A stretch of DNA of 64,000 bases from Chryseobacterium sp. FH2 (lineage in GTDB: Bacteria > Bacteroidota > Bacteroidia > Flavobacteriales > Weeksellaceae). Position 1 is the stretch's first letter. The number at the start of each line of letters is the position of its first letter. Both the position numbers and the translations under genes were made by a program. The notes under the pieces are model-generated. The model was not told the origin of the DNA and searched no databases. It saw only the letters and a list, made by a program, of their open reading frames with translations. Below are positions 63,794 to 64,000 of this stretch, one piece after another. The stretch covers positions 219,709 to 283,708 of the forward strand of contig NZ_LFNE01000007.1 of assembly GCF_001045455.1 (NCBI RefSeq), written 5' to 3'.

Positions 63794-64000
63794 ACACGTC
63801 AAGTTCTGTCGCTGTGCCGTTTTATTTTTGCTAAGGTTGCAATAAACCATTAACCTATAACAAATTTGACATTAAATCTCATTCAGGTGAGGGAGTAATT
63901 ATTAAAATTCGTTAAATTTGCAGCATTGTGATAATAAAAACTAATATTAACCTTTAAATACACAAAATAGATGAAAAAGCTCTACTTTAGTGCATTAACC
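63794..64000 (+). repeat. Direct repeat, copy 2 (second RHS locus head)
   Basis: Nearly the same as 22993-23196 and in the same orientation, including the TAAATTTG box (63913-63920) and first ten codons of the T9SS gene. It implies a second copy of the locus beyond the window. Confidence 0.9.
63971..64000 (+). CDS. T9SS beta-propeller-like protein, 5' end only
   Basis: Ten codons, MKKLYFSALT, the same as the start of the gene at 23167. Cut by the window edge. Confidence 0.8.
   Translation, partial: MKKLYFSALT

Overview
The window looks like the chromosome of a Chryseobacterium-like flavobacterium (Bacteroidota, Weeksellaceae). It is AT-rich, and its promoters follow the Bacteroidota TTTG / TAnnTTTG pattern. 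It carries a SusC/SusD starch locus, a protein with a type IX secretion sorting tail, RHS toxins with DUF6443, and DUF6705-type lipoproteins. These assignments come from protein motifs I recognise; no database search was run.

Layout. 1-1282 is an unusual tRNA array. Seven tRNA or tRNA-like genes (several with non-canonical architecture) are interleaved with four copies of an unrecognised hairpin RNA element whose stem shows compensating base changes. The array leads into an RNase H-fold protein (DUF458/YkuK) and a DEDDh exonuclease (1337-2392). 2442-11405 holds a VOC protein, a pair of transposase-derived HTH genes, a SulP transporter, an EF-G paralogue broken by a 10-bp duplication and preceded by what looks like a complete leader-peptide attenuator, TerC, a catalase-like protein and an FKBP isomerase. 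11532-14861 holds a lipoprotein and an Rrf2 regulator, NAD(P)-binding protein and MBL-fold protein cluster with two matching operators.

14879-18881 is a 4-kb accessory island bounded by 25-nt inverted repeats. It contains an integrase stub, two tandem DUF6705-like lipoproteins and a JAB-like lipoprotein split by a stop codon. 18895-22926 holds an M23 peptidase, gpsA and mqo. 23167-36874 is a polymorphic-toxin locus: a T9SS protein, an RHS-like partner, and a 1407-residue DUF6443/RHS/HINT protein with a papain-fold-like toxin tip and two immunity paralogues. It is followed by an array of start-less toxin tips, most with an immunity candidate, each introduced by a copied fragment of the HINT end or RHS core. 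The first 207 bp of a second such locus reappear at the right edge (63794-64000).

36927-44832 holds a GNAT-nitrilase fusion and the purine genes purM-purN-purH-purD-guaA. 45041-49386 holds an FMN reductase, a pirin, and an MFS/GMC oxidoreductase pair. 49521-61305 is a starch/maltodextrin utilisation locus: SusC, SusD, SusE, GH97, GH13, an NTF2-like protein and a sugar MFS transporter. A divergent spacer with two AAACATTTGTTT operators separates it from metG.

Most notable for follow-up: the tRNA / hairpin-element / nuclease array, the EF-G attenuator with its broken gene, and the RHS toxin cassette array.
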